Positions 16,900 through 26,579 of a DNA stretch of 64,000 nucleotides are shown here, piece by piece (the stretch's first letter is position 1; the number at the start of each line of letters is the position of its first letter). The DNA is taken from positions 41,161 to 105,160 of the forward strand of contig CAWHYJ010000022.1 in the NCBI GenBank assembly GCA_963833495.1, written 5' to 3'. The notes under the pieces were generated by a model. It worked only from the letters and a program-made list of their open reading frames with translations, ran no database searches and was not told the origin of the DNA. Source of the DNA: Fodinibacter sp963833495. GTDB taxonomy: Bacteria > Actinomycetota > Actinomycetes > Actinomycetales > Dermatophilaceae. A program made the position numbers and the translations under genes.

Positions 16900-19800
16900 T
16901 CAGACTGGGAGCTCCGTCCGACGCCGGCCCGGGAGGGCGAGCAGCAGACCCACGACGAGCAGCACCGCGCCCATCCCGGCCGCCCACCACGCCGTGTCGG
17001 CCGGGATGCCGAGGTAGACGGTGATGCCCAGGATGCGCGACAGGCCCCACGGCAGGAGCCCAAGCTGGTCGTTCCATGCCGTCAGGGCACGCTCGAGCCC
17101 GACCAGGGCGACGACGGATGCCGGCACCGCCAGCCCCGCGCCCACCGCGGCGAGCACGGTGCCTGCCGCGCGCCGGCGACCACGGGTCACCGAGAGGGCC
17201 CACGCGGCCGCGACGAGGAGCCAGAGGAACCCCGCCACGGCGAGGGTGACGTAGACCGTGCGTTTCGCCGGCTCGGTCCAGAACGCGTACCAATAGCCAC
17301 CGGGCCCGGTCGACGACATGGCGAGCAGGGCCAGGGCGCACCGCGCCACCAGCACCCCGCCGGCCGCCGCGACGACGCCCCACGGCACTCGGCCGCGCAG
17401 CAGCGCCCAGCCCACGCCGAGCAGCACGAGCCACGCCCCGAGCACGACGAGGAGGTGCACCGGTGCGAGGAAGGAGGTCTGCACCGCGCGGGTGGCGAGG
17501 AGCATCGCACCGGGGACGACGAGCAGGAGCGCCCGCTGACTGCGCGCCATCCCCGGCCCGACCTCTGCGGCCCGCCACGGGCGGGTCGCGACCGTCCACG
17601 TCGCGACGACCGCCGACGTCGGAGCCCCGCGGCGACGGTGAGCGAGCCATGCTCCTGCGCCCAGCCAGCCCAGCGCAAGCGCCAGCAGGCCGCGGGCAAG
17701 CCAGGCCATGGCCGGGTCTCGCTCGCTGCGGGAGATGCCCAGGTCGGCGGCGGTGAGGTTGTAGGCCGGGTGGTCGAGGTCACCCTGATAGCGCTCGAGG
17801 TGGGTTGCCGCCAGCGTGCGGTACCGCTCGAGCGCTGCAGCCCACTGCTCGCGAGCCCGGGGTGAGCCGGTGGCGTGCCACTGGCCCTGCCGCAGCACGA
17901 GCTCGCGGTACTCGGCGAGCAGCCCCAGGGTGTCGACCTCGTAGTCGAGCGTGCCCAGGAACGCGGTTCGCATGGCAGGGTCGCGCCAGGTGGTCGGGTC
18001 GGTGCCGGCCACGAGCGTCCGCATCCGCTCGGCGGCGCTGACTGCCCGATGCCCCTCGGTCACCGCCTCGTCGGCCCGGTTCCCGGTCACCGAGGAGATG
18101 ACGTCGAGCACCGCCGAGTCGCCGGTGAGGATGTCCCACTCGAAGATCCACATCATTGGCGGCGGCTCGAGCCCGATCGCCTTGACCTTCTGCTCGGCGA
18201 ACGGGCCGATGTACAGGCCCTGGGCCACGGCCTCCCGCGATCCGGCCATCGCCTCGGCCACGGCCCGCACGGTCGCCGGGTCGTCCGAGAACCAGCGTCG
18301 CGCCCAGTTGGCGGTCAGGGCGCTCACATCGGCGTCCGGGTCGCGGGCCAGTGCACCGGCCAGAACCGTGTTCAGCTCGTAGAGCTGCCAGAAGCCGGTC
18401 TTGAGGTAGAGCGTCATCGGTCCGGCCCGCCAGGGGCCGCCGTCCTGGGTCCACGTCCAGATGCCCTCGATGTGCGGGTTGGCGGCGAGCAGGCGCTTCA
18501 GGGCGTCGCGGTACTCGGCGCCCAGGTCGTTGGGGAAGGCACCGTAGCTCTCGAACTCCCGTCGGCTCTGGAACTCCACGATCCGTCGCTGGCTGCCTGA
18601 GAGCAGGGTCTCGTTGAGCGGCAGGTGGCTGTAGAAGTCGCCGAGGGTGTACTTCGTCGACACGACGAGCGAGGGCGAGTCGATGCCGTCGAGCACCGCG
18701 GCGTAGGACTGCGGGTTCGTGTGCATGTCGCCGACGGCCCCGACACCGACGCTCCACGAGCGGAAGATGACGTCGCGGTCGGTGCGCTCCGCCTGCTCGG
18801 TGAGGGCGGTGAGCATCGCGCGCACGGCATCCACGCTCGTGACGGCGAGCGAGCTGTAGTAGTCCCACCCGTCGACGTCGTACACCCGGCCCGCCTCGCC
18901 GATCCGCACCAGCACGCCGTCGAGCGAGGGGGCGGCGGCGTACAGCTCGTCGAGCCCCGCGGTGTAGACCGCCCACAGGTCGGGGCTGGTGGTGTCGAGC
19001 GAGCCCACGTGATCGGTGAGGTAGTGCTCGAGCGGCGTCGTGAGGCTCAGCATGTCGGTGCGAAGCACGACCTTCATGCCGAGCTGCTGCGCCCGGTCCC
19101 AGAAGGGGATGAAGGCCTGGCGCATCGCCAGGGCCCGGGCCACGTGCTCGTCCCCCTCGGCGTACACCGGCCCGTCGGGAGCACCGTCGAGGGTGACGAA
19201 CTCGATGAACCCGGGAAAGGCGACCGCGGTGTAGCCGTTGGCGAGGCTGTGCCGCAGGAAGGTGTCGTAATCGGCGAATGCCTGCTTCAAGGCGGCCTGG
19301 TCGACGTAGGGAGCGACCGGCAGGATGACGTCGGCGAACGCCTTCGACGCGTGCGAGTAGTCGGTGCCGGCACGCCACTGCTCGGGGTCCGGGGTCACGC
19401 CGACAGCGCCCAGGTCGACCATGCGGAAGGGCAGCCGGGAACGCACCTCGTGCCCGATCCGCTCGGTCACGCCGTGGCCGCTGCGCACGGATGCCGCGAG
19501 GTCGTAGACCGCGCGCACCGCGCCACTCTCGCTCGCGGCGGTGACCCGCAGGTGGGTCTCATCGCCGTCGAGCCGGTAGGTGTCGTCGTCGAGGTCGCCG
19601 TCGCCGGCGTCGAGGCTGAGGGTCGCCCGTCCGTGGCGCGACGCGGCGGACGCGATGGCAGCGGTCAGCTCGTCGAGCGCCACTCGGGTGCGCTCGGTGT
19701 CGGGGGCGGTGGCCACCTCGACGGTCGGGGGCGACACCGCCGGGGCGACCGTTCTCACCGGGGTCGAGACGGCATCCATGCCGTCGACCGGCTCGGCGCT

Positions 19801-19905
19801 GATGCCGAGCGCGCTGCCGACCCCCAGGGCCACGAGCAGGCCGACGACGAGCAGCGCGACAGCCGTCACGGCCGCGCGCCAGCCACGCCCACGCGCCGTC
19901 GTCAC
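16900..19905 (-). CDS. GH67-like glycosidase ectodomain fused to a seven-helix membrane domain
   Basis: 1001 residues from GTG 19905. An N-terminal signal anchor (WRAAVTAVALLVVGLLVALG) is followed by a zincin-like N-domain (LRVTAASESGAVRAVYDLAA) and a TIM-barrel-like region of about 450 residues with RMVDLGAVGVTPDPEQW, LVVSTKYTLGDF, RRIVEFQSRREFESYGAF and HIEGIWTWTQDGGPW. The IVEFQSRREF and WTWTQ segments parallel the LEFQITQEY and WAWT segments of GH67 alpha-glucuronidases, so the fold is probably shared; substrate is unproven. From about residue 765 there are about seven membrane helices to the end, absent from known GH67 enzymes. Expected topology: outward-facing enzyme tethered to the membrane. 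Confidence 0.75.
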   Translation of the reverse strand: MTTARGRGWRAAVTAVALLVVGLLVALGVGSALGISAEPVDGMDAVSTPVRTVAPAVSPPTVEVATAPDTERTRVALDELTAAIASAASRHGRATLSLDAGDGDLDDDTYRLDGDETHLRVTAASESGAVRAVYDLAASVRSGHGVTERIGHEVRSRLPFRMVDLGAVGVTPDPEQWRAGTDYSHASKAFADVILPVAPYVDQAALKQAFADYDTFLRHSLANGYTAVAFPGFIEFVTLDGAPDGPVYAEGDEHVARALAMRQAFIPFWDRAQQLGMKVVLRTDMLSLTTPLEHYLTDHVGSLDTTSPDLWAVYTAGLDELYAAAPSLDGVLVRIGEAGRVYDVDGWDYYSSLAVTSVDAVRAMLTALTEQAERTDRDVIFRSWSVGVGAVGDMHTNPQSYAAVLDGIDSPSLVVSTKYTLGDFYSHLPLNETLLSGSQRRIVEFQSRREFESYGAFPNDLGAEYRDALKRLLAANPHIEGIWTWTQDGGPWRAGPMTLYLKTGFWQLYELNTVLAGALARDPDADVSALTANWARRWFSDDPATVRAVAEAMAGSREAVAQGLYIGPFAEQKVKAIGLEPPPMMWIFEWDILTGDSAVLDVISSVTGNRADEAVTEGHRAVSAAERMRTLVAGTDPTTWRDPAMRTAFLGTLDYEVDTLGLLAEYRELVLRQGQWHATGSPRAREQWAAALERYRTLAATHLERYQGDLDHPAYNLTAADLGISRSERDPAMAWLARGLLALALGWLGAGAWLAHRRRGAPTSAVVATWTVATRPWRAAEVGPGMARSQRALLLVVPGAMLLATRAVQTSFLAPVHLLVVLGAWLVLLGVGWALLRGRVPWGVVAAAGGVLVARCALALLAMSSTGPGGYWYAFWTEPAKRTVYVTLAVAGFLWLLVAAAWALSVTRGRRRAAGTVLAAVGAGLAVPASVVALVGLERALTAWNDQLGLLPWGLSRILGITVYLGIPADTAWWAAGMGAVLLVVGLLLALPGRRRTELPV

Positions 19906-19991
19906 AGCGCGGAGCGTAACCGGGCAGTCTGGTAGCCAGCCACCGCCGGGCTGGGAGGATGCCGGGCCGCGTCCCGGCGGGCAGTTCGAGG

Positions 19992-21593
19992 TCAGGCGGG
20001 TGCGACGGCCTCGTCGGTTGCGGCGTCCGCGGGTGCCGACGTGCGGATCAGGTGGTCGAACGCCGAGAGCGCGGCGGTCGCGCCACCGCCGGCAGCAGCG
20101 ACGATCTGCTTCCAGGGTGCAGTGGTGCAGTCGCCGGCCGCGAAGACGCCGGGGATGCCGGTCGCGCCGCGCGCGTCGACGACGACCTCGCCGTGGGAGG
20201 TCATCGGCACGACGCCGTCGAGCCACTCGGTGTGGGGCAGCAGACCGATCTGCACGAACACGCCCTCGACGGGCAGCAGCTCGGCCTCGCCACCGGCGCG
20301 GGCGGCGTACCGGAGGCCGACGACCCGCGATCCGTCACCCACGACCTCGGTGCTCGCGGTGCCGAGCATGACATCGACGTTGGGCAGGCTGCGCGCCTTG
20401 CGCTGCAGCACCTTGTCGGCCTTGAGCTCGTCGGCGAACTCCACCAGCGTCACGTGCGACACCACGCCGGCCAGGTCGATGGCGGCCTCGACGCCGGAGT
20501 TGCCGCCACCCACGACCGCCACCCGCTTGCCCGTGAACAGTGGTCCGTCGCAGTGCGGGCAGAACGTGACGCCGCGGTTGCGGTGCTCGTCCTCGCCCGG
20601 CACGTCGAGGGTGCGCCAGCGGGCGCCGCTCGCGATGACGACGGTGCGGGAGCGCAGCACCCCGCCGGAGGCCAGGTGCACCTCGTGCAGGCCACCGACC
20701 TCGGATGCCGGGACGAGCCGCTGCGCGCTCTGCCCCGTCACGACCTCGACGCCGAGGCCACGCACCTGGCGCTCGAGGTCACCGGCCATGCGGGGGCCCT
20801 CGGTGTGCTCGACGGAGGGGTAGTTCTCGATCGTCATGGTGTCGAGCAGCTGGCCGCCGAAACGTTCCGCGAGCAGGCCGGTGCGGATGCCCTTGCGCGC
20901 GGTGTAGATGGCCGCAGTGGCGCCGGCCGGGCCGCCGCCGACGACGAGCACCTCGAAGGGATCCAATGACGCGAGTCGCTCGGTGTCGCGCTGGGCCGCG
21001 CCCTCGTCCAGCTGCGCGACCACCTCGTCGAGCGTCATCCGGCCCTGGCCGAAGAGCTCGCCGTTGCGGAAGACCATCGGCACGGCGAGCACGCCGCGCT
21101 GCTCCACCTCGTCGGGGAAGACGGCTCCGTCGATGGCGGTGTGCGAGATGCCGGGGTTGAGCACGGCCATCAGGTTGAGCGCCTGCACGACGTCGGGGCA
21201 GTTCTGGCAGCTCTGGCTGAAGTAGGTCTCGAACCGGTGCTCCCCGCGAAGGCCGCGCACGGCATCCAGCAGGTCCGTCGCTGCGGTCGACGGGTGCCCG
21301 CCGACCTGGAGCAGTGCCAGCACGAGGGAGGTGAACTCGTGGCCGAGCGGCAGCCCGGCGAACTCCACCTCGACGTCGGTGCCGGTGCGCACCACGCGGA
21401 ACGAGGGACGCCGGCTGGCGCCCCCCGGCCGAACATGCGTGACCCGCCCGCCGGACAGCGACGCGACCTCGTCGAGCAGGTCGGCGACCTTCTGCGACGC
21501 GGACGAGCCGTCGAGGCTGGAGACCAGCTCGACCGGCTCGACGACCTTGGTGAGGTAGGCCGAGAGCTGCTGTGCGAGAGCGGGATCGAGCAT
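19992..21593 (-). CDS. ahpF: Alkyl hydroperoxide reductase subunit F (FAD disulfide reductase)
   Basis: 533 residues. N-terminal tandem-thioredoxin domain with the C129-Q-N-C132 redox pair (SCQNCPD), then a flavin/NAD(P)H reductase with GGGPAGATAA, the catalytic C345-P-H-C348-D-G motif, VVGGGNSGVEAA and the closing GVFAAGDCTT. AhpF passes electrons from NADH through the two CxxC centres to AhpC. ATG 21593 is chosen because homology starts there and ahpC ends 5 nt earlier, so the genes form an operon. Confidence 0.95.
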   Translation of the reverse strand: MLDPALAQQLSAYLTKVVEPVELVSSLDGSSASQKVADLLDEVASLSGGRVTHVRPGGASRRPSFRVVRTGTDVEVEFAGLPLGHEFTSLVLALLQVGGHPSTAATDLLDAVRGLRGEHRFETYFSQSCQNCPDVVQALNLMAVLNPGISHTAIDGAVFPDEVEQRGVLAVPMVFRNGELFGQGRMTLDEVVAQLDEGAAQRDTERLASLDPFEVLVVGGGPAGATAAIYTARKGIRTGLLAERFGGQLLDTMTIENYPSVEHTEGPRMAGDLERQVRGLGVEVVTGQSAQRLVPASEVGGLHEVHLASGGVLRSRTVVIASGARWRTLDVPGEDEHRNRGVTFCPHCDGPLFTGKRVAVVGGGNSGVEAAIDLAGVVSHVTLVEFADELKADKVLQRKARSLPNVDVMLGTASTEVVGDGSRVVGLRYAARAGGEAELLPVEGVFVQIGLLPHTEWLDGVVPMTSHGEVVVDARGATGIPGVFAAGDCTTAPWKQIVAAAGGGATAALSAFDHLIRTSAPADAATDEAVAPA

Positions 21594-21598
21594 GTGGG

Positions 21599-22162
21599 TC
21601 AGATCTTCCCCACGAGGTCGAGCGACGGCGCGAGGGTGTCCTCGCCCTCTTCCCACGTGGCGGGGCAGACCTCGCCCGGGTGGTTGCGCACGTAGATGGC
21701 GGCCTTGACCTTGCGGACCAGCTCGGCGGCGTTGCGGCCGATGCCCTCGGCGGTGACCTCGTTGAACTGGATGACGCCGTCGGGGTCGACGAGGAAGGTG
21801 CCGCGGTCGGCCAGGCCCTCGCCCTTGCGGAGGATCTTGAAGTTCTTGGAGATGCGGTGGGTCGGGTCGCCGACCATCGGGTAGGTCACCTTGCGGATGG
21901 TGTCGGAGACCTCGTGCCACGCCTTGTGGGTGAAGTGGGTGTCGGTGGAGACCGAGTAGACCTCGACGCCGAGGGCCTTGAGCTCCTCGTAGTGGTCGGC
22001 GAGGTCACCGAGCTCGGTGGGGCAGACGAAGGTGAAGTCAGCCGGGTAGAAGAAGAAGATCGCCCACTTCCCCTCGATGTCCGCGGAGGACACCGGGACG
22101 AACGAGCCGTTGACGAAGGCCGTGGCCTCGAAGGGCTTCACGGTCGTGTTGACGAGGGACAT
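21599..22162 (-). CDS. ahpC: Alkyl hydroperoxide reductase subunit C (2-Cys peroxiredoxin)
   Basis: 187 residues. The peroxidatic cysteine is C47 in FYPADFTFVCPTEL and the resolving cysteine C166 in GEVCPATW, so this is the enterobacterial-type AhpC that works with AhpF, unlike the mycobacterial AhpC/AhpD pair. It reduces H2O2, organic peroxides and peroxynitrite in the cytoplasm. ATG 22162 gives the canonical MSLVNTTVKPFEA start; a GGAG lies 14 nt upstream, rather far. A candidate redox-regulator site sits about 75-100 bp upstream. Confidence 0.97.
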   Translation of the reverse strand: MSLVNTTVKPFEATAFVNGSFVPVSSADIEGKWAIFFFYPADFTFVCPTELGDLADHYEELKALGVEVYSVSTDTHFTHKAWHEVSDTIRKVTYPMVGDPTHRISKNFKILRKGEGLADRGTFLVDPDGVIQFNEVTAEGIGRNAAELVRKVKAAIYVRNHPGEVCPATWEEGEDTLAPSLDLVGKI

Positions 22163-22234
22163 GCGAAGGTCACTGCTCCTTGGGTGGAGTACTTGGGGGT
22201 TCACTCCAGCGTTCGGGCACCACTGACGGCATCC

Positions 22235-22260
22235 GATAACTGGATCAGTTCAAGAGTATC
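22235..22260. promoter_or_regulatory. Inverted repeat upstream of ahpC (candidate OxyR-type site)
   Basis: GATA at 22235 and TATC ending at 22260 frame an inner perfect palindrome AACTG-GAT-CAGTT (22238-22250). GATA/TATC arms are typical of OxyR sites at ahpC in actinobacteria. No oxyR gene is in the window, so assignment is by position and pattern only. Other bases between 22163 and 22392 include a CGTCTC/GAGACG hairpin (22341-22355) that may end the gatB transcript. Confidence 0.4.
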
Positions 22261-22392
22261 GGTCCGCCGGGACCTCGCCTGCACTGGGTTCCGCACCGCG
22301 GAACGCCTGCGGCACACCGGGATACGTACTGTGACCCACGTCTCAACGAGACGCCGTCCCCGACCCGCCCGGGGCGGGGGGCTGGCGTCGGG

Positions 22393-23922
22393 TCAGGACT
22401 GGCCGAGCCGCTCCAGGATGAGGGCGCGGGCCGCGGCGGCGTCGCCCGAGCCCTTCATCTCGCGCATGACCTGACCGATGAGCGCGCCGACGGCCTGCAC
22501 CTTGCCGTCGCGGATCTTGGCGGCGACGTCGGGGTTGGCGGCGATCACGGCATCCACCGCGGCCTCGAGCGCCCCGGTGTCCTGCGAGAGCGCGAGGCCT
22601 CGCGCGTCGGCCACGGCGGTCGGCGCGCCCTCACCCGAGAGCACGCCCTCCCACACCTGGCGGGCCATGCCGTCGTTGAGCCGCCCCGAGGTCACCAGCC
22701 CCTCGAGCTCGACCACGGATGCCGGGCCGACGCCCAGCCCAGCGGCGTAGGTCGGCACGTCGAGCCCCTCGGCGTTGGCGCGGCGGGCGACCTCGCCCGA
22801 CCACCACTTGCGCGCGGCCGCCGGGGAGGCCCCCGCCGCAACGGTCTCCTCGACGAGCTCGACCAGCCCGGCGTTGACCACGTCGCGCATCTCGAGGTCG
22901 GCGAACCCCCAGTCAGCCTGCAGCCGCTTGCGACGCGCGGCCGGCGGCTCGGGCAGCGTGCCGCGCAGCGCGTCGACGTCCTCGCGTGACGGTGCGACCG
23001 GCACGAGGTCGGGCTCCGGGAAGTAGCGGTAGTCGTCGGCGTCGGACTTGACCCGACCCGACGTCGTGACGCCGGTGTCCTCGTGCCAGTGCCGGGTCTC
23101 CTGCACGATCGTGCCGCCGGAGGTCAGCACCGCCGCGTGGCGGCCGATCTCGTAGCGCACCGCCCGCTCGACCGAGCGCAGCGAGTTGACGTTCTTGGTC
23201 TCGGAGCGGGTGCCGAGCTTCGTGGCGTCCTTGCGCATCAGCGACAGGTTGACGTCACAGCGCATCGAGCCCTGCTCCATCCGCACGTCCGAGACGTCGA
23301 GCGCCTTGAGCAGGTCGCGCAGCGTCGCCACGTAGGCGCGGGCGATCTCAGGCGCGCGCTCCCCCGCGCCCATCATCGGCTTGGTGACGATCTCGATGAG
23401 CGGGATGCCGGCGCGGTTGTAGTCGACCAGGCTGTGCGTGGCGCCGTGGATGCGACCGGTGGAGCCGCCGACGTGCAGCGACTTGCCCGTGTCCTCCTCC
23501 ATGTGGGCGCGCTCGATCTCGACCCGGTAGACGGTGCCGTCGTCGAGCTCGACGTCGAGGAACCCGTTGAACGCGATCGGCTCGTCGTACTGCGAGGTCT
23601 GGAAGTTCTTCGGCATGTCCGGGTAGAAGTAGTTCTTCCGGGCGAACCGGCACCACTGCGCGATCTCGCAGTTGAGCACCAGCCCGATGCGGATCGCCGA
23701 CTCCACGGCCTTGACGTTGACGACGGGCAGCGCGCCGGGCAGGCCGAGGCACACCGGGCAGGTCTGGGTGTTGGGCTCGGCGCCGAACTCGGTGGGACAG
23801 CCGCAGAACATCTTCGTCGCGGTGTTGAGCTCGACGTGCACCTCGAGCCCCATCACCGGGTCGAAGGCCGCGATCGCCTCGTCGAACGGCAGGGTCGCCT
23901 CGGCGTGTGCCTGGGTGGTCAT
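22393..23922 (-). CDS. gatB: Aspartyl/glutamyl-tRNA amidotransferase subunit B
   Basis: 509 residues. GatB binds misacylated Asp-tRNA(Asn) or Glu-tRNA(Gln) and phosphorylates the side chain for amidation. Signatures: PVMGLEVHVELNT, the zinc-site cysteines FCGCPTEFG and TCPVCLGLPG, KNYFYPDMPKNFQTSQYDEP, and the helical YqeY-like tail (VNAGLVELVEETVAAGASPA, GALIGQVMREMKGSGDAAAA). It starts 3 nt after gatA ends, in the usual gatC-gatA-gatB order. Confidence 0.97.
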   Translation of the reverse strand: MTTQAHAEATLPFDEAIAAFDPVMGLEVHVELNTATKMFCGCPTEFGAEPNTQTCPVCLGLPGALPVVNVKAVESAIRIGLVLNCEIAQWCRFARKNYFYPDMPKNFQTSQYDEPIAFNGFLDVELDDGTVYRVEIERAHMEEDTGKSLHVGGSTGRIHGATHSLVDYNRAGIPLIEIVTKPMMGAGERAPEIARAYVATLRDLLKALDVSDVRMEQGSMRCDVNLSLMRKDATKLGTRSETKNVNSLRSVERAVRYEIGRHAAVLTSGGTIVQETRHWHEDTGVTTSGRVKSDADDYRYFPEPDLVPVAPSREDVDALRGTLPEPPAARRKRLQADWGFADLEMRDVVNAGLVELVEETVAAGASPAAARKWWSGEVARRANAEGLDVPTYAAGLGVGPASVVELEGLVTSGRLNDGMARQVWEGVLSGEGAPTAVADARGLALSQDTGALEAAVDAVIAANPDVAAKIRDGKVQAVGALIGQVMREMKGSGDAAAARALILERLGQS

Positions 23923-23925
23923 CGC

Positions 23926-25465
23926 TCAGGCCTCCTTCGTCGTCGTGCCGGCGGTGGACCCGAGCGCCGGGGCACGGTCGAGGATCGCGCCGCCCCAGGC
24001 GGCGGTGAGCCGCGCCTCGAGCGCCGCGCCGACGGCATACAGCCGGTGGTCCTGCATGGCGGGGGCCAGGATCTGGAAGCCGGCCGGCAGGCCGTCCTCC
24101 GGGGCCAGGCCGCTGGGCACTGACATGCCGGGGATGCCGGCCAGGTTGGCCGGGATGGTCGCGATGTCGTTGAGGTACATCGCCATCGGGTCGTCGAGCT
24201 TGTCGCCGAGCTTGAAGGCCGTGGTGGGAGCGGTGGGGCTGACCAGCACGTCGGCCTGCTCGAACGCCGCGGTGAAGTCGTTCGCGATGAGCCGCCGCAC
24301 CTTCTGCGCGGAGCCGTAGTAGGCGTCGTAGTAGCCGCTCGAGAGGGCGTAGGTGCCCAGGATGATGCGCCGCTTGACCTCGTCGCCGAAGCCGGCGTCG
24401 CGGGTGGCCGCCATCACCTGCTCGGCGCTCGGGGCGTCGATGCCCTCGGGGGCGACGCGCAGGCCGTAGCGCATGGCGTCGAACTTGGCGAGGTTGCTCG
24501 AGGCCTCGCTCGGCAGGATCAGGTAGTAGGCGGCCAGCGCGTAGGTGAAGCTCGGGCACGAGACCTCGACCACCTCGGCACCGGCATCGACCAGGTGCTG
24601 CACGGCCTCGTCGAAGCGGGTCTGCACGCCGGCCTGGAAGCCCTCGCCGGTCAGCTCGCGCACGATGCCGATCCGCATGCCCCTGACGTCGCGCACGGCG
24701 GGCGGCCTCGACCACCGGCGGCACCGGGGCGTCGATGGAGGTGGAGTCCATCGGGTCGTGCCCGGCGATGACCTCGTGCAGCAGGGCGGCGTCGAGCACG
24801 GTGCGGGTGCACGGGCCGGCCTGGTCGAGCGAGGACGCGAGCGCCACGAGGCCGTAGCGGGACACGCCGCCGTAGGTGGGCTTGGTGCCCACTGTGCCGG
24901 TGACGGCCGCGGGCTGGCGAATCGAGCCACCCGTGTCGGTACCGATCGCCAGCGGCGCCTGGAACGACGAGACCACGGATGACGACCCGCCGCCGGACCC
25001 GCCCGGGATCCGCTCGAGGTCCCACGGGTTGTGGCTCGGGCCGTAGGCGCTGTGCTCGGTGGAGGAGCCCATCGCGAACTCGTCCATGTTGGTCTTGCCG
25101 AGGATCGGCATCCCCGCCTCGCGCAGCCGGGTCACCAGGGTCGCGTCGTAGGGCGGCACCCAGCCCTGCAGGATGCGTGATCCGCAGGTGGTCGGCAAGC
25201 CCTGCGTGGCCATGACGTCCTTGACGGCGATCGGCACGCCGGCCATCGCGTGCAGTGACTCGCCGGCGGCCCGGCGCCGGTCGACGGCGTCGGCCTGGGC
25301 GAGCGCGCCCTCGGCGTCGACGTGCAGGTATGAGTGCACGTCGCCGTCGACGGCGGCGGTGCGGTCGAGGTGGGCCTGGGCCACCTCGCGCGCCGACACG
25401 CTCCCCTGCGCGAGGAGGTCGGCGAGCTCGGCGGCGGTGGACCGGGTGAGGTCGGTGCTGGTCAC
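23926..25465 (-). CDS. gatA: Aspartyl/glutamyl-tRNA amidotransferase subunit A, interrupted by a +1 frameshift
   Basis: Amidase subunit that releases ammonia from glutamine for GatB. From GTG 25465 the first frame carries the Ser-cisSer-Lys triad region: K82 (VPIAVKDVMATQG), GGSGGGSSS near 157 and S181 in TDTGGSIRQPA. After VPPVVEAA the frame is lost; the remainder (RGMRIGIVRELTGEGFQAGV to GSTAGTTTKEA) continues one base over. The change lies in 24691-24709, in a CCGCCCGCC run. Total length is 1540 nt, exactly one base above a 512-codon gene. As GatCAB is normally essential where the other subunits are kept intact, a sequence error is likelier than a real null allele. Confidence 0.9.
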
Positions 25466-25524
25466 ATCATGACTTTCGGCTCTAGGACGTCAGGAGGTCA
25501 CGGCGGGCGCCAGGTGGCGCGTGG

Positions 25525-25821
25525 TCATTCCTCGTCGAGGATGCGCGGCACGGCGAAGCGCTGCTGCTCGCTCTCGGGGGCGCCGGACAGCGCGGCCTCC
25601 GGCGTGAGCGAGGGGCGCACGACGTCGGGACGGGTCACGTTGACGATGGGCATCGGGTGGCTCATCGGCTCGACGTCGGCGATCGGCGCCTGCTGCACCG
25701 TCGCGACCGCCTCGAGGATGACGCCCAGCTCGCCGACCATGCGGTCGAGCTCAGCGTCGGAGAGGTCGATGCGGGCGAGACCGGCGAGGTGCGCCACGTC
25801 GTCACGGGTGAGGTCGGCCAT
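25525..25821 (-). CDS. gatC: Aspartyl/glutamyl-tRNA amidotransferase subunit C
   Basis: 98 residues, normal for GatC, the small belt subunit that holds GatA and GatB together. Conserved DDVAHLAGLARIDLSDAELD and MVGELGVILEAVATVQ are present, and the typical PxxR-DxV tail ends in FAVPRILDEE. TAGACT (25834-25829) ends 7 nt before the ATG, so the gatCAB transcript is probably leaderless. Confidence 0.95.
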   Translation of the reverse strand: MADLTRDDVAHLAGLARIDLSDAELDRMVGELGVILEAVATVQQAPIADVEPMSHPMPIVNVTRPDVVRPSLTPEAALSGAPESEQQRFAVPRILDEE

Positions 25822-25828
25822 GCGCGCC

Positions 25829-25834
25829 AGTCTA
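25829..25834 (-). promoter_or_regulatory. -10 box of the gatCAB operon (leaderless)
   Basis: TAGACT followed by 7 nt (GGCGCGC) and ATG. The same TAGACT-N7-ATG arrangement occurs at 58425. Confidence 0.6.
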
Positions 25835-25880
25835 TGGGGAGGCTCGCAGGCTGCCGTCCAACGGCTGGGAGGATGAGCCG

Positions 25881-26579
25881 GTGCTCACCGACACCGCGAC
25901 CACCCAGGCTGTGCTCGACGTCGTCGGCGTGTTCGTCTTCGCGCTCTCGGGAGCGGTCGTCGCGGTGCGCGGCGGCCTCGACGTGTTCGGCATCCTCGTG
26001 CTGGCCTGGGTCGCCGGGCTGGGCGGCGGCATCATCCGCGACCTGTTCCTCGGCATCACGCCACCGGTGGCGGTCACCGACTGGCAGCTGCTCGCCGCCG
26101 CGGTGGCGGCCGCCGTGCTCGTCTTCCTGCTGCACGGCCGGTGGGAGGAGGTCGCGGCCCGCGCGCCCGACGTGCGCTGGCGTCGCCTGCCGTATGCCGT
26201 GAGCCTCCTCGACGCGGGTGGCCTCGCGATCTTCGCCGTGAACGGTGCACTGGTGGCGCTGAGCGCCGGTGCGGGGGCCCTTGCCTCGACGCTCATCGGC
26301 GGGATCACCGCCGTCGGGGGCGGGGTGATGCGCGACGTGCTCGCCGGGAGGGTGCCCGAGGTGCTGCAGCGCGAGCTCTACGCCCTGCCCGCGCTGCTCG
26401 GTGCCGCGCTCGTGGTGGTCGCCGATTACTACGGCGTGACCTCGCGGTGGACCATCTGGGGGTCGGTGGCGCTGGTCTTCACGATCCGGGTGGTCGCGGT
26501 GGCGCTGGACCTCAACGCGCCCACCGCGTTGCGCACATCCCGCACGGCGACGACCGAGCCGGACTCGGCCGGGGACTGA
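25881..26579 (+). CDS. TRIC family (UPF0126) cation channel protein
   Basis: 232 residues with seven membrane helices in two repeats, each carrying the kinked GGGxxRD signature: VAGLGGGIIRDLFLG near residue 50 and GGITAVGGGVMRDVLAGRVP near 150. Prokaryotic TRIC proteins are trimeric potassium-permeable channels of the inner membrane. GTG 25881 is used; the divergent gatC start is 60 bp away. The C-terminal 20 residues are hydrophilic and overlap a direct repeat. Confidence 0.92.
   Translation: MLTDTATTQAVLDVVGVFVFALSGAVVAVRGGLDVFGILVLAWVAGLGGGIIRDLFLGITPPVAVTDWQLLAAAVAAAVLVFLLHGRWEEVAARAPDVRWRRLPYAVSLLDAGGLAIFAVNGALVALSAGAGALASTLIGGITAVGGGVMRDVLAGRVPEVLQRELYALPALLGAALVVVADYYGVTSRWTIWGSVALVFTIRVVAVALDLNAPTALRTSRTATTEPDSAGD

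Noticed and set aside
21594..21920. Upstream extension of AhpF into the ahpC region
   Set aside because: The extension is an out-of-frame shadow of ahpC; homology begins at MLDPALAQQL (21593).
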